DNA from: Zygaena filipendulae
Taxonomy: Eukaryota; Arthropoda; Insecta; Lepidoptera; Zygaenidae
NCBI GenBank assembly: GCA_907165275.2
Contig: OU015664.1
Span: forward strand, 6,534,001 to 6,598,000
Direction of reading: 5' to 3'
DNA length: 64,000 bases
Position 1 is the stretch's first letter. Each line of letters starts with the position of its first letter. The translations under genes and the position numbers were made by a program. Of this stretch, positions 49,527-61,583 are shown one piece after another. Below the pieces are notes generated by a model. The model saw only the letters and a program-made list of their open reading frames with translations, did no database searches and had not been told where the DNA came from.

Positions 49527-49936
49527 TGTGCGTCCAAGCAAAAAGTACCAGTTCTCGGCATTTAGTTTCCGACATATAAGAAGTTTTATAAAGTTGGGTG
49601 AAAATATTCCTACGGGATTTTAATTTATTATCAATAAATGCTCAATTTTGTACAGTTTTATATATCTTATGTTTTATATACAACAACAAAATATTGTATG
49701 TATAAAAATCTATGTAACAAGCAAGTAGACTTGTTTTTTTTTTCACTCAAACTTTTAAAATGCTTTTTCTCAAATCAAGCTTTTTCAGAGTTTCAACTTC
49801 AAATGTCTAATAAAAAAATGTATTAGTTTTTTAATATTTTTTCAATCCTTACTACCTATCAATTGACTATTCTAGATATCGAATGTAATCTTAACTCAAT
49901 ACCCCACTACTGTTACTCTTTGCTTGGACGCCCACA
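49527..49936 (-). mobile_element. MITE family 'TCCAAGCAAA', copy 2 (inverted)
   Basis: It begins TGTGCGTCCAAGCAAAAAGT and ends TTGCTTGGACGCCCACA. The body is the reverse of copy 1: TTCCGACATATAAGAAG, TTTATAAAGTTGGGTGAAAA, TCAATTTTGTACAGT, AACAAGCAAGTAGAC, AAATCAAGCTTTTTCAG. The ends are better preserved than in the other two copies. Confidence 0.85.
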
Positions 49937-51314
49937 AATGTTTCGACATTTCAAAATTTAGACGCTTGTGAATAAATTACATAAAAATAAGCTAACGGAT
50001 TTGGATGAAAGGCACACAGTTTATAGAAGAAGTATTTGTTAAAATAGGACTGTCTGACTGAAAATAGGAAAAAAGGAGAGGATTGTCGAACTATCGAATG
50101 TGAAATTAAAATAAAAGCTGTAGGATTGTACAATATTAGTAAGTTTTCAATTCGTCTGTATTTTTGACATGTATGCAAGTACCTAAGTTGTGAACCGGTT
50201 TTTTTATATTTATTTTCAGGTTGGCCTTGCAATTATAATAGTTATTTTGATGTAATCTTTGATTTTAACGACTCACTGCAACCGACCTACGTTGCTATCA
50301 ATCAGTCGTTATCGGAGTTATTGTAGTATTTTGTTACAAGTCGCGACGTCGCGTCGGATCCAGCCCAATCGGTCGCGGGCTGACCCCTGCAATGTGACTC
50401 CCGCGACCATTAGTTTGATTAGTTCGGCCAGCCCACGCGCGCTGATTGTGAGAACGTTTGGCTTTGATTGATTCCATAAATGACACCGCTTTGGAACTTA
50501 TTTTGTTCATATCGATATACATCAAAGTAGATTACGTTAAATTATACTTATTCATATGAATTATTTCGTTTTTGAGTTCTATTACCTAAATTGATCAGAT
50601 TATCTTAATTACATGTTGAACATAAGTAAAACAGGATCAGCCATTGAAATAATAACTTTTAACCCTGAATGTGAACCGTAAGTACAATGTTTGCCCTGAC
50701 TGAAGACACAAAGTTTTGATGTCGTTTCTAGGCAAATGTTGAAGCGAGAACATTGTCAACAAAATTCTATTCGAGAGCGAACACGGAGAAGATTGACAAA
50801 AACTTGCCGAATAAACGAGAGGTCGTGACGACGGACCTGGGTCCCCGCACGGAGCGCCTGTCTGAATGACGATGCCATGTTTATTTGGCTTAGAAAGGGA
50901 GGTACGCTTTCTTACCTTTTATACTGTGAAGACAAGTTTCCTCTGTAGAAAGTGTGTGACATTGGAGATTCAACATGAATATTTAACAATGATGAGATGG
51001 GATTACTTGTGCAAACAATTTAAATTATTACTCTGTGGAAATCTTTTGCATACACAGAGCTTTAGTGACTCCAAGTAGGTAAGTATATTGTAAAATATTT
51101 TCACACTACATAATATACATATTATATATATTAAAAAAGTTACGCAGTAAGTACCTACCTACATAGGGAAGTAAGGAAACCATTTATGAAAAGAATCACG
51201 TAATGACAGTATTTGTCCACTTTACAGGTCTCTGCTGTACCGATTTTACAATCAGGACTTTCGTTCCGATGCGGCGGAGAAGTAGAATATCAATATGAAC
51301 TACGAACTCAATAG
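49937..51314. other. Gene-empty sequence
   Basis: 50335-50465 is GC-rich (GCGACGTCGCGTCGG), with no exon supported. TAG/GTAAGTATA at 51078 resembles a donor, but the frame before it stops at that TAG. Confidence 0.45.
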
Positions 51315-51330
51315 GAAATCCCCAGACATT

Positions 51331-51569
51331 TTTTTTATTCCTTTATTGATCATAAAACAAAATTTTAAGTAATACCTGGACATAGTCACGGCACACAAAA
51401 TCATAAGTATTGTATGTTTAGGAGGTCGAAGTCTATTAAAACGTTCTTACATAAATTTATCATTATGGGCACTTTAGTGTTCATATTTACATTCTTTTAA
51501 TTAGGTATATATAGAAACCTGGTAGGCACACAACAATTTCTAAACAAAATTAAACAAGTCTAAATTAAA
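51331..51569 (-). mobile_element. 5'-truncated retroposon with 15-bp target duplication
   Basis: AAATCCCCAGACATT occurs at 51316-51330 and again, identical, at 51571-51585. Between them lies a 239-bp sequence that starts with a T-run followed by TATTCC, consistent with a minus-strand poly-A end. A variable 10-20 bp duplication plus a poly-A tail is the known signature of target-primed reverse transcription. It shares ATTATGGGCACTTTAG with 14035-14235. The parent LINE is not identified. Confidence 0.85.
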
Positions 51570-51585
51570 GAAATCCCCAGACATT

Positions 51586-53884
51586 GGAACCAACTGCAAT
51601 GTTTAATTTTTGTGAAGAACTCTGATGCCAAATTAGTTTTCGTTCAGTCCTAAATACGTGATCGGATTGTATAATTACGTTTCCCTTTCTATATGGAGGT
51701 CACCGTAGAGATTGGTATCGTATCGACTGAGGGAGTCAGGTTAAATCGAACTCGAGCAACAACTCACGAAGCAGACCATCAAACTGTAAGAAAAGGACAA
51801 AACAAAATGTATAAAGGAAATTGCTTCCACAAATCCACTCGTATCTTGGACAATAAACGTGAAACGGTTCGGCCGCCTTAATAGCAATGAAATCACGAAA
51901 CCAAAACTGTCTTCCGTACCTCAGATTCGACCACAGAAGATTAGACCCTTCTATAAAACACAATGCTACATAATTTGATTTATCTATAGTATAAGTCTAA
52001 AACCATACATATATTTTAAAATAAACTAATTTTTTTGTGGGTCTTTTGACTGAATTTATGTTCTTATTTATTATCAATGTAATCATATGGTTTTTTTTTT
52101 CCTTTATTTTTGAGAGATATGATATGTTTAATTCTGCAACATCGAGTTTAAACCAAATTACTAAAATGTGCTACAAGCAATAGCTAAGTGAATAATCTTG
52201 TGTTATAATATTGTAGAAAATTGCCTGTCAAGCGCACTATAGCGTGGTCAAAGGACAAAGAAAGTGGTTCAGGCTTCAAGAAAAAATTAAGGCAACATTT
52301 CTCGTTGAAAGATCTTTGGTTAGTACTTATTATTTAAGCAAATTTCAAATATTTTAGCAAAACTTCGCTTTTATAAAAGTACAACATTATTTGTTATTTC
52401 AGTGCTGAATTTTATAGCTAAGCTTAAATAGTTATTATGTAACTTCATAAAATAAGATATCAAAAACACGCACCTTTTCTTGTAAGTACAGTAGGTATAA
52501 TGCTTCTAAATATCTATTCTACTTTACAGATGTTTAAGCCATTTTAGGCACGCAAGTAAGTTCTCCCTAACTTTAAACACATTTTCCTATCAACAGCCTA
52601 CAACAATAATTTTATTACTTTTAACAAAGCTAACTTTATAATGTCTACAGGCGATATCGTTATCAAGCTTACAACGTATTCGGGTATCGATCCTAACTTG
52701 CCTTCATACTCAAAGGCAGTTGTTAATACTTAGTTTCACTTTAGGGAAATTATTATCCAAGTTGTGAGACTATATTTCACTTTATGATTACTTTTGGAAT
52801 TTGGAAATGTTTGAAATAGATACTCGTATTGTAAAATATGTATGTTGTTACGTAAAATTAATTATTTTGAAGCCAAAAATTTATCGAGTCTTGTGTAAAA
52901 CGGCTATAACATAATTTTTTATTGACGTCTTAATGGCCAAGTGACAAACAATTTTGTGAAACAAAAAGCCGACAGTGGTTTTGTTGGATGAGAAAGTGTC
53001 AAAGTTAAATTGAATATTAGAGGCGAAATGATCACTTGAGTGGAAGTTTCAACGGTGTTCACAGAGTATAGTTGTTAATCCGATGCCACAATTCACTTGA
53101 AATTGAACGTTCTAGAACAATTGCTTGCATTGTTTGCTTATTCATTGTTGTTCTACATACTATTTCATGTACACAATAGCTGATAAATAATCACGAGTAG
53201 ATAGATGCTAGTGGGTTTCAGTTTTGCTAAGGCTGCGTGAACTAGGTTGGTATAGTTAAATCTTTGAATTCAGCTTTATACTTTGTCTTGTAAGATTGAG
53301 AACAGGTTACTGTTTTCAGAAAATCGCCAAAACTATAGCTAAACATCAAACAAATTAAAGCAACTTCAAGCCTTTGGCCAAAATATCACTAGTAGGTACA
53401 ATTGAACACAACTTTTTTATGTTTTTTTCTGTTTATTATAGATTAGTTTTACGTGCATCACACTATACAAGAACTACTCGAGCTTGAGGAATTAAACGGC
53501 GTTTTCACAGACTGCTTTTTATATAGTCTAATTCAAAACAAAGGCTTTATTTCATCCGAAGTGGCTCACAGAAAGAGAAGTATTATCATAATAATACATT
53601 AGGAATATGTTAGGAATCTTAAAATATAGTGTGATAGTCTATATTGTAGCAGCGAGCAACAGTTATCTGTTAAAACAAAATACGTTAACTTTGAACCTTT
53701 TTTTGTTGGGTTAGATTGTACAGTGATCACGACCACTCCACCTGGACTGTGTGACTGAGAAGAAGAAGATTGTACAATAATGAAATGGCCTTATCATATA
53801 AGTAAAGAAGGATTTGTTTATAGCTACTGACATAACGACGTAAGTAAAACGTTTCCGCTATTTGAAACGAAGTAGTTGTTCCTG
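51586..53884. other. Gene-empty sequence
   Basis: 51690-51960 is less AT-rich and open on both strands without a familiar motif. The rest is AT-rich with no recognised repeat. Confidence 0.5.
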
Positions 53885-54050
53885 CACGATTCATTTCAAA
53901 GTTCCTGCGAGATATCGGGGACAAAATATGGCTATCCTATGTCTTTTTCTGTGCCCTTGACAACGTGTATGCAAAATTTCATGATGATCGGTAGAGTTAT
54001 TAAAGCGTAAGAAACAAACAAACTCACATTCGAATTTATAGTATGAGTTA
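53885..54050 (+). repeat. Family A copy, head decayed
   Basis: CAAAGTTCCTGCGAGATATC, CTATCCTATGTCTTTTTCTG, CCTTGACAACGTGTATGC, TTTCATGATGATCGGTAGAG, then AAACAAACAAACTC in place of the GACA microsatellite. Confidence 0.75.
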
Positions 54051-55854
54051 AGATGTACTTACTTACTAAGTAAAAGATGTAGGTGTACGAGCGGTGAATT
54101 GTGAAGGCAGACCACGTTCAATTAGGGGTACCGTAGCGGTCCCTCGAGAGACGGGGGATCATAGCATCGGATAGCTCCCGATATGACGTAAGCTTGACCA
54201 CTATTAGACGTGTTCCCCGAATATCTCTATTTACTATTGTTTGTATACTGATACGTGTCATACGTCACGCCTACAAAGTTCTTTACTTTAATATTTAAAG
54301 TGAATTCGAAATGAGGTATAATGTATGCGGTATAATATTATCTATTGTTTGGTTTTCAATAATTAATTGAATTTTAAAGGATGGGACAAACTAAATAAAA
54401 TAAATAGTTCGTTCTAAACAATTTTCAAAGAATATCGAGTGACGACGGATTTTGTCCGGATGAGTTTCTAAATTTCTTCTAAGACCCTTGATCTGATTGC
54501 GATAAAAAGTATCCTATACAAAAAAGGCTCAGAACATGAACTACGTACGTTATATGCACGATTGAAACACAAACTTTGGACGTATACTTTCATGTTTTGT
54601 TTTTAGTCAATGTGTCTTTACTGTGTGTATGCAATAAAACTAAATCATGTACATTCAAATCACAAATACTTTGATTTGATTTGTAGATACTTTGATTTTA
54701 TTTGATTTGAAAAATCGAAATATCCAAACTCTCATTTTTATATTATTTAATTATTTTGTAAGTTATATTTTTATACATATAAACTTTCCGACTATTAAGG
54801 CGGACAAACAAAAAAATAATAGGACGTTATATACTTACTTACTATAAGATCGCATAAGCGTGACGTTAAAACAAGTAAAAAAAACAAAACAGATAAAGTT
54901 ACAATACGAGAAAAGCAATAAAATTACAAGAAAACGGAATAAGAAAAGGTCTTTAAAAGCACCGCCAACTTCACCAGTAAAACTTGCAAAGTATTGCCAA
55001 CGTAAATGGAGGTAACAAACATTGCGTTCCTGGACCAAATTCAAAGTGACAGGATTACTAACATTTGGAACCAAGTCCACATAGTGGAGAACTTATTCAC
55101 GCGTTCTCACATACGTAAGGTAACATAAACTCTCCATATAAGTTCTTGGGACTCTACCAATAACAAACTATAAGACTTTTCTAAATAAAAACATGGCACG
55201 TGTTTGGCTCGATACTTAGGTATAGGTAATGAGTTTACCTCCGACAGATGAAAAAATACTAAAAATATAAAAATAAGTTATTAAATAATTAGATTACAAG
55301 CAAAAAAATATTAATATTAGCAAAAAAAACTTCCTAAATGCATAGAGCTGTGAACGCAACTAAAGCGGTAATCGTCACGTTTTACGTTTCCAAATCGTGT
55401 TGACATCAAAACGTCAACATTCACAACGACTCTCGTTACAAAACTCATTACAAGACGCCAAATAACAGCCGTAGAACAACCTTTTTTCGTAGCCTATTAC
55501 GCTATGGCAAATGATATTTTGTCTCCTTACCTAAGGGTCGTTTACATGGGGCGAGCGGGTCTCACTGCAAACAAGAGCCGAATTTAATCTCTGCCTTGCT
55601 TTATCTCTGAACCAGTGAGAAGAAAACTTTATTTTGTGAGTAAACAAGGGTAATCGGCTCCTTTCCTTACTCAGACGGTTCCGGTTGGGACAGTATCGAA
55701 AGGTCACTTGTGTTGTGGTGTTCAGAATGATTTACAAGTTACAGCGCTCGCAATACAATGTGGGATTGAGTCGGGTTTGCACCAGCACACCTGTATACCT
55801 GAGTAGGTTAGTACAGTCGTTAGATTGTGTAGGTACTAAATGTCAGTCAGTCAT
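54051..55854. other. Gene-empty sequence
   Basis: Short TTTGATTTG repeats lie near 54670-54710. Nothing else recognised. The minus-strand frame at 54835-55080 has no familiar motif. Confidence 0.5.
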
Positions 55855-56777
55855 AATCCTACTTCCTACTAATATCATAAATGTTTGAATGTTTAGATGT
55901 TTGGATGTTTGGATGTTTGGATGTTTGGATGTTTGGATGTTTGGATGTTTGGATGTTTGGATGTTTGGATGTTTGGATGTTTGGATGTTTGGATGTTTGG
56001 ATGTTTGGATGTTTGGATGTTTGGATGTTTGGATGTTTGGATGTTTGGATGTTTGGATGTTTGGATGTTTGGATGTTTGGATGTTTGGATGTTTGGATGT
56101 TTGGATGTTTGGATGTTTGGATGTTTGGATGTTTGGATGTTTGGATGTTTGGATGTTTGGATGTTTGGATGTTTGGATGTTTGGATGTTTGGATGTTTGG
56201 ATGTTTGGATGTTTGGATGTTTGGATGTTTGGATGTTTGGATGTTTGGATGTTTGGATGTTTGGATGTTTGGATGTTTGGATGTTTGGATGTTTGGATGT
56301 TTGGATGTTTGGATGTTTGGATGTTTGGATGTTTGGATGTTTGGATGTTTGGATGTTTGGATGTTTGGATGTTTGGATGTTTGGATGTTTGGATGTTTGG
56401 ATGTTTGGATGTTTGGATGTTTGGATGTTTGGATGTTTGGATGTTTGGATGTTTGGATGTTTGGATGTTTGGATGTTTGGATGTTTGGATGTTTGGATGT
56501 TTGGATGTTTGGATGTTTGGATGTTTGGATGTTTGGATGTTTGGATGTTTGGATGTTTGGATGTTTGGATGTTTGGATGTTTGGATGTTTGGATGTTTGG
56601 ATGTTTGGATGTTTGGATGTTTGTTACTTAATCACGCAAAAACAGCTGAACGGGTTTGGATAAAATTTGGCATGCATATTGTCAGGGGTACATAGAAGGA
56701 CATAGGATACTTTTTGTCCCGGAATGCCTGCGGGAACTCCGAAATTACCGCGGGTGAAACCGCGGGGCACAGCTAGT
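55855..56777 (-). repeat. Family A copy carrying a giant octamer array
   Basis: Left end TCCTACTAATATCATAA, then the GGATGTTT array, then TTACTTAATCACGCAAAA, CTGAACGGGTTTGGAT, ATTTGGCATGCATATTGTC, CCGGAATGCCTGCGGG, and a well-kept ACCGCGGGTGAAACCGCGG...CAGCTAGT end. Without the array it would be about 180 bp. Confidence 0.9.
55881..56623 (+). repeat. (GGATGTTT)n minisatellite, about 92 units
   Basis: The first two units vary (TTTGA, TTTAG). From 55897 to 56623 I see no interruption. Eight is not a multiple of three and the unit has no stop in any phase, so all three forward frames are open and each translates to the same octapeptide cycle MFGCLDVW. The 244- to 268-codon frames here are a repeat artefact, not a gene. 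Confidence 0.97.
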
Positions 56778-57240
56778 ATGTTACTAAGCTGCTGGTGGTT
56801 CAAAGTGTTTTTTGAATAATGTGTATCTTTGAGTTGTAATTTGCCCCAAAACTTATCGCAATGTAGAGAACAAAAAAAGCATCATAATTTTATGTTGCTA
56901 CGAGGACTTCAGTGCGTAATTTGATACGTAATTCGATACCTTAAAGAAGCTGAATTAACATAAAAATTCCAAAGTATTCAATTTCGTAAATATCGTAGGA
57001 GATAAGAAACTTCAGTCAATTGGAACGAGATCCTACTTTTATTAGTGTACATTATAAAATAATATCACCGTCTTGACGGCATTTGATTAATCAATTTTAA
57101 TATAATATAGAGTTAAGTGTAAAGTGATATAAGTACCTAGTTGTTGACGGGTGGAAATAGTGGAAATCGTAACACATGCACGCGCGCGTTTCTAAAGCTA
57201 GCGGACAGTAGCCATTTTGTTTATAAAACAACTATTTAAA
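56778..57240. other. Non-coding gap
   Basis: Nothing recognised. AT-rich. Confidence 0.5.
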
Positions 57241-57447
57241 ACTAGCTGTTCCCCGCGGTGTCACCCATGTTAATTTCGGAGATCCCACGAGAACTTCGGG
57301 ATAGAAAGTACTCTATGTCCTTTTCTGTATCCCTGACAACGTGTATGCAAAATTTCATGATGATTGGTTGAGCCGTTAAGGCGTGAAAGTGTAACAGACA
57401 GATAGACAGACAGAGTTACTTTCGCATTTATAATGTTAGTACGGATT
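57241..57447 (+). repeat. Family A copy, near full length
   Basis: CTAGCTGTTCCCCGCGGTGTC to TATAATGTTAGTACGGATT, with GACAGATAGACAGACAGAG as its microsatellite. Closest to 42322-42535. Confidence 0.9.
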
Positions 57448-57486
57448 TAGATTCAAATAAAATACACCTATTTTTACAATTACGCC

Positions 57487-57600
57487 CTAGGGTTGCCAGG
57501 TGTCTGGCTTTAGTCGGACACGTTTGGCTTTCTAAGGACGTGTCCGGCCAAATATTTTCTCGTCCGGCCTGTCCGGCTTTTGTTAGACTTTTTGCCTGGC
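57487..57600. repeat. GTCCGGC-rich repeat end
   Basis: It starts AGGGTTGCCAGGTGTCTGGC. CGGACACG (57515-57522) and CGTGTCCG (57539-57546) form a hairpin, followed by three more GTCCGGC motifs. The density of this motif suggests one end of a transposable element; no opposite end was found. Confidence 0.45.
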
Positions 57601-59336
57601 TGTCGCACGAATCGAAAGTTGAGTACAATATGAGTAAGGCATAATACATACTTATTTAAAAAAAAAAAAGTAATTGTTTGTTGTTGCAACTACACACGTG
57701 CACAAAAGTAGAAGCGAAAGGGCCAATTCTCTGACAAATGCTTGATCAGTCATTGTATTTTTCTGACGGCCTAGAAATGAATCGGTAACAAAATTAACAA
57801 ATGTGAAGTCAGTGAAAAATTGAAGTTACATTGGCGATACCTATTCTATTCTGGCGTGGCGGTCATTTGGGATTACCCTAAAAAGTCAATAACATTAGCG
57901 ATGTTACAAATAACTCATGTAATACCAAACTTAAACTATCAGCAGAAACCTAAAAAGTGCAGATTTGTACAGTCAAGGTGAAGCGTTAAAAGGAATTGGC
58001 GAATTCTCTATAGGATTTCGGCTTAAACATGTGTTTATCGTTTTGTACTTACGTGTTTAAAGAGTGTTTTTAAAGCATCGCTAGTAAATTGGAGAGGATA
58101 ATATCAATGGGCTGATGTAAATCGACTCTACAGCGACATTTGCTTACAAAACCTGTTTGCATATCTACATATTATATTTAAAGGTTTTATGTACGTTGAA
58201 TATCGATAGCAGTTTTATGAGATCTTGTTTGAGGCGTTTTATTGAATATCGGAAACGTATTTGTGGTTGAAATGAGATCTTTTGATATTGTTTTAGAGAA
58301 GGCCTCTTGCTCTTTAGCTTTTGATGTTTGACGGCGAATTTCCTTCGTTTTTTTTAGGCATTCGGAAAATGGATTTTCGTGCTTACATTTTTATGATAAG
58401 TGATTTTGTGAGGGCGTACCGTTATTGAATATATTGTTTTGATGATATGGGTAATGTTTCGTCTCGCAAAATAAGTTATATTTGGACACGCGTTCAAAAT
58501 AAATAAATAAATCTTAAGTAATAATTCGACACATCACTAAAGTTTGCCTCGTACAATTTGTACCTACGAATGAAAAATCTATTACAATATATAAGTAGGT
58601 ATAGTGATGTAATAAAAAAAATGTTCTATGAATTTAATAAGTAGTAGGTAAGTCTGTTTTACCTACTCCTAGCTAAAATATTCTTCTTCTTAATAGGTCG
58701 TTTAATTATAATTATTATCCATCTAGCCTCAGACGAAATAAAAACTTGTTTTTATTTCGTCTGAGCATCTAAAAGTTTTTATTTCGTCTGAGCATCTAGC
58801 ATAAAAAGTTGTGTGATACATACGCACAAAAGTCATGTAACCTTTATTATATTTGCTTCCTAGTAACAACAGTTAGTTATTTGGTGAAAGGATGTTAATC
58901 AGAGGCGGTGGTGTCGGCAGTCGTCCCCCGAGGCAAGGCCTTTTTTCCCACTGAGTGGATTCTCTATTCATTTCCCCGAAAACATTTTGTTGCCGAATCT
59001 TAAACAAACTGAAACGTTATTAGGACGTTCTCATGAAAAAGCGGTATATCATATACCTATACGAAAAACGCCAAATTATTTGATGCGCCCGAATATTTCG
59101 AGAAGCAATAATAATGTTTTACTTTTATGAAATTGGTAAAAGCTATTATATTTCTCCACCTTTATGTATGAGTTAAGTTTTGTAGAAAATCGTGTAAGAA
59201 TATTTCAGTTTTTTTTGCTACAAGATTTTTCATGTACCTATTGAAAATATTTACCAAGGTTTTAATTTTCTGCTTAAAAAATTAAATTGTGGCTTAAAAT
59301 CACTATATGCTCTTGATTGTATTTAGAGCATAATTC
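57601..59336. other. Gene-empty sequence
   Basis: An A-run lies at about 57660. It contains the inverted and direct repeat at 58728-58798. No exon recognised. Confidence 0.5.
58728..58798. repeat. Inverted plus tandem repeat of TTTATTTCGTCTGAG
   Basis: CTCAGACGAAATAAAAAC (58728-58745) is the exact reverse complement of 58748-58765, spacer TT. The right arm plus CATCTA recurs 27 bp later (58775-58798). That makes one inverted and two direct copies of an 18- to 24-bp unit. Confidence 0.9.
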
Positions 59337-59516
59337 TTAATATATATAAATCACGTTGTATGTCCGCGATGGACTTCGAAACTACCGAATAGTTTTGATA
59401 AAATTTTGAAAACATTTATAATATGGTCCAACTTGAAAGATAGGATAGTTTTTATCCTGGAATTCCCACGGGAACTCCGAAACTACCGCGGATGAAATCG
59501 CGGGGGACCGCTAGTA
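59337..59516 (-). repeat. Family A variant 2, inverted copy
   Basis: TATATATAAATCACGTTGTA, GTCCGCGATGGACTTCG, TGATAAAATTTTG, TATGGTCCAACTTGAAAG, TCCTGGAATTCCCACGGG, then GCGGATGAAATCGCGGGGG. It lacks the extra TTCCCGCGGAGG segment of the 8-kb dimer, so it is a shorter form. Confidence 0.85.
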
Positions 59517-60973
59517 TTCTATATATTATAAGCAAGATAATATTCTTGATTTAAACTTATATTTCAATATGAATCGAAAATTCTTTTTTACCGTATAATA
59601 AGTAGTAGATAGGTATAGATACTAATATGTGTTTTGTAAAAGTTATAAAAAAACCGTCTTCGAAATTAGTTACAAAAGTCAGGTTTTGTTGACGGCCGAA
59701 GCGATATCAATTGTTGTTCATTACCATACTTTGTGAAAAATATATCTGATTATTTTAGTCATGTGACTAACTAAAAATAGTTTTAAATTTAGAGTGTATC
59801 GGCAACTCTTTAGCAAGCAACAGTTTGTCTTTTATTCTGTACTATTCTAATGTATTTATGTTACTGTGTATCACCGGACTGGATTCCTATATCAATGACA
59901 GCATAGCAAGTGTGCATATTTAAAACGCCATTGCGTTCATTCGCGAATTAATTTAGTTGAAATATTTTAGTTCCTTAAATCCACATATTATCCTAATATC
60001 CAAGTAAGAACCAAAATAATATGTCAACAGTCCACTAGTCTACTGTGTTTGATTTTAGCTGTTAGTGTTCTTAATACATAATTATAGTATTTTCTTAAAT
60101 ACGTATCAACAGAGCTAAGCTAGAGCCTCAATGTTGGAGTTGTTAGCGGGAATCGATGATAGCAGTAGGTAATTAATTTATTTTTGTGTCGATAAAAATT
60201 GGTGAAAGTGCATTTTGTCAATATTTTTAATATCATTGAATGCACCATCATTGCATTTTGAAATCGCACGACGATGCTAACAAAAATAAATTTATACGTA
60301 TACCTACTTATATATAAATTGGCTGAATGCGAAAGTAAAAAATAAGAAAAAAGGCCATTGTATAAGCGACTGACGTTTCTGCCGTCAATCGGTCGTGGAG
60401 TGAGCGTCATTTGTTTCAGTGTCACAAATCGCGCCCTGACTACCCATTGGGGTATCCCCTCCGCAAACACTAACAGAGTGTTTCTAAACAACGCAGCTTT
60501 TTTAAACCAGAAATGTCTGCCACCCTCAGCGCTATTTTGTTATTCCTGTCCTTCAATACAAATAAACGGACAAGTAAGTATCTTAGAAGGGAATGGGAAA
60601 TTTGCAATATTGTTCCCGAAGTTAAATCCTAGAGCGTAACAATTTTCCATTGCTGTTGGGCAAATTAGTTTTGTTAAAGTCGCATTTAAGTGAAGTGGCC
60701 ATATCTTTTATGTAAGGACCCGATATCAACTTAAAACAATGTAACCAAAATGTGACAGCGAGCCATGAAATAACCCAGAACAGTACAAATGTAATTAAAC
60801 CTAACCGTTAAACTTGGGCTCCATCGTTAAAGTTAAGTAAAAGCGTCTAACAATCTTTTTGTAAGATTTACATTTTAAATGGTTTAGATGAAGGAAGGAA
60901 ATGAAAAATATTTTAAAAGATGTATGCAGTATAAGCTAAATTTATATTAATTAAAAAGTGTGTGCGATTATCT
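59517..60973. other. Gene-empty sequence
   Basis: 60355-60640 is less AT-rich and open on both strands without a known motif. Nothing else recognised. Confidence 0.5.
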
Positions 60974-61508
60974 ATACTAATATTATAAAGAGAAAAAGTA
61001 TGTGAGTTTGTGACGATGTAGGGGATAATCACTGGATCTACTGAACCGATTTTGAAAATTCTTTCACTTATAGGAAGCCACAGTGGTCTTGAGTGTCATA
61101 GGGTACTTTTTATTTCGGAATTCACTCGGGAACTCCGAATTTCCCGGTTATACTTATAGGAAGATACAGTGGTCCTGAGTGTCATGGGGAACTTTTTATT
61201 TCGGAATTCTCTCGGGAACTCCGAATTTCTCGCGGGTAAAACTACGGGGGAACAGCTATCTCTGAATCTACTGAACCGATTTTGAAAATTCTTTTACTTA
61301 TAGGAAACTACAGTGATCCTGAGTGACTTAGGGTACTTTTTATCCCGGGATTCCCGCGGGAACTCCAGAATTTGTGAGGCTGTTATCTATGGATCTACTT
61401 ATTATAGATGGGAAGCTAAAGTGATCCTGAGTGACATAGGGTACTTTTATCCCGGAATTCCCGCGGGAACTCTAAAATTACCGCGGGTGAAACCGCAGGG
61501 GACAGCTT
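60974..61508 (-). repeat. Family A variant 5 with internal amplification
   Basis: TACTAATATTATAAAGAGAA opens the copy. A block of ACTTATAGGAAGC-type sequence, TCCTGAGTGTCATAGGG, ACTTTTTATTTCGGAATTC and GGGAACTCCGAATTT then appears four times with variation (about 61067, 61155, 61305, 61410). TCTACTGAACCGATTTTGAA precedes the first and third. The last unit ends in a clean CGCGGGTGAAACCGCAGGGG. Confidence 0.8.
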
Positions 61509-61542
61509 ACTAGCTGTCCCCTGCGGTTTCACCCGCGGTAAT
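61477..61542. repeat. Perfect head-to-head palindrome, 31-bp arms
   Basis: 61477-61507 and 61512-61542 are exact reverse complements separated by TACT. It is two family A heads facing each other; the forward one is cut at about 61545 where AAACCTATATAAAG begins. Confidence 0.95.
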
Positions 61543-61583
61543 AAACCTATATAAAGTTGGTAGTTACATTAAACATGACGTGC

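Noticed and set aside
55881..56695. Long open frames of 244-268 codons encoding a repeated MFGCLDVW peptide
   Set aside because: They exist in all three forward frames only because the 8-bp unit has no stop in any phase. No promoter, splice or codon evidence.
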